DNA of 13,548 nucleotides from Pseudomonadota bacterium (GTDB lineage Bacteria > Pseudomonadota > Gammaproteobacteria > Xanthomonadales > Xanthomonadaceae): contig JAEXAG010000020.1 of NCBI GenBank assembly GCA_023394655.1, positions 1 through 13,548 on the forward strand, in the 5' to 3' direction. The translations under genes were made by a program, and so were the position numbers. Below are positions 13,511-13,548 of the stretch, piece after piece (the stretch's first letter is position 1; each line of letters opens with the position of its first letter). The notes below the pieces were generated by a model. That model was not told the origin of the DNA and searched no databases. It saw only the letters and a list, made by a program, of their open reading frames with translations.

Positions 13511-13548
13511 GTCCGCGACGACCCGACGCATCGCGGGATGCAGACGTC

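Overview
The window looks like a high-GC gammaproteobacterial chromosome, most likely Xanthomonadales (Lysobacteraceae). This rests on the acetate genes (DcaP-like porin, DUF485 protein, ActP, Acs, LuxR-type response regulator), a standard HrpB helicase, codon use dominated by G/C at third positions, and near-leaderless starts. The assignment to order is inference. The left 4 kb is an accessory region fused to this ordinary chromosomal segment.

Left part (1-4100). At the left edge, reading on the minus strand, lies a partial integron gene-cassette ORF (positions 280 to below 1), preceded by a well-formed attC site (286-343). The attC is cut by a complete IS5-group insertion sequence (344-1494). 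The other end of the IS lies inside a CRISPR repeat. The array (1495-1809) has five repeats, the IS-side one lacking 3 nt, and four spacers. It is followed by a leader with a good promoter (about 1810-1959) and a minus-strand operon in the order crn2 (cyclic-oligoadenylate ring nuclease, DUF1874/AcrIII-1 family), a 91-aa Cas2, Cas1, and a 120-aa Cas2. No effector genes (cas10, csm/cmr, cascade, cas9) are present. The repeat style and crn2 both point to a type III system whose interference genes are elsewhere or were lost in the IS-mediated rearrangement.

Middle part (4121-10433) is an acetate-use module. On the minus strand are a DcaP-like outer-membrane porin, a DUF485 inner-membrane protein and the acetate symporter ActP, the last two overlapping by ATGA. 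Divergent from them is acetyl-CoA synthetase (acs), followed by a CrbR/ErdR-like response regulator. Acetate would cross the outer membrane by the porin and the inner membrane by ActP, then be activated by Acs; the response regulator is the likely controller. The shared 172-bp intergenic region has a well-spaced sigma-54 type -24/-12 sequence facing acs and a hairpin covering the porin ribosome binding site.

Right part (10450-13548) is a convergent hrpB helicase gene. It carries an in-frame insertion built from two identical 64-bp palindromic elements. Two diverged relatives of the element sit upstream of the gene and show compensatory changes in both stems.

The points most worth following are the crn2/cas2/cas1/cas2 operon without effectors, the IS-mediated join between an integron and a CRISPR array, a 17-bp motif placed identically upstream of crn2 and the first cas2, and the palindromic element that has become coding sequence inside hrpB.
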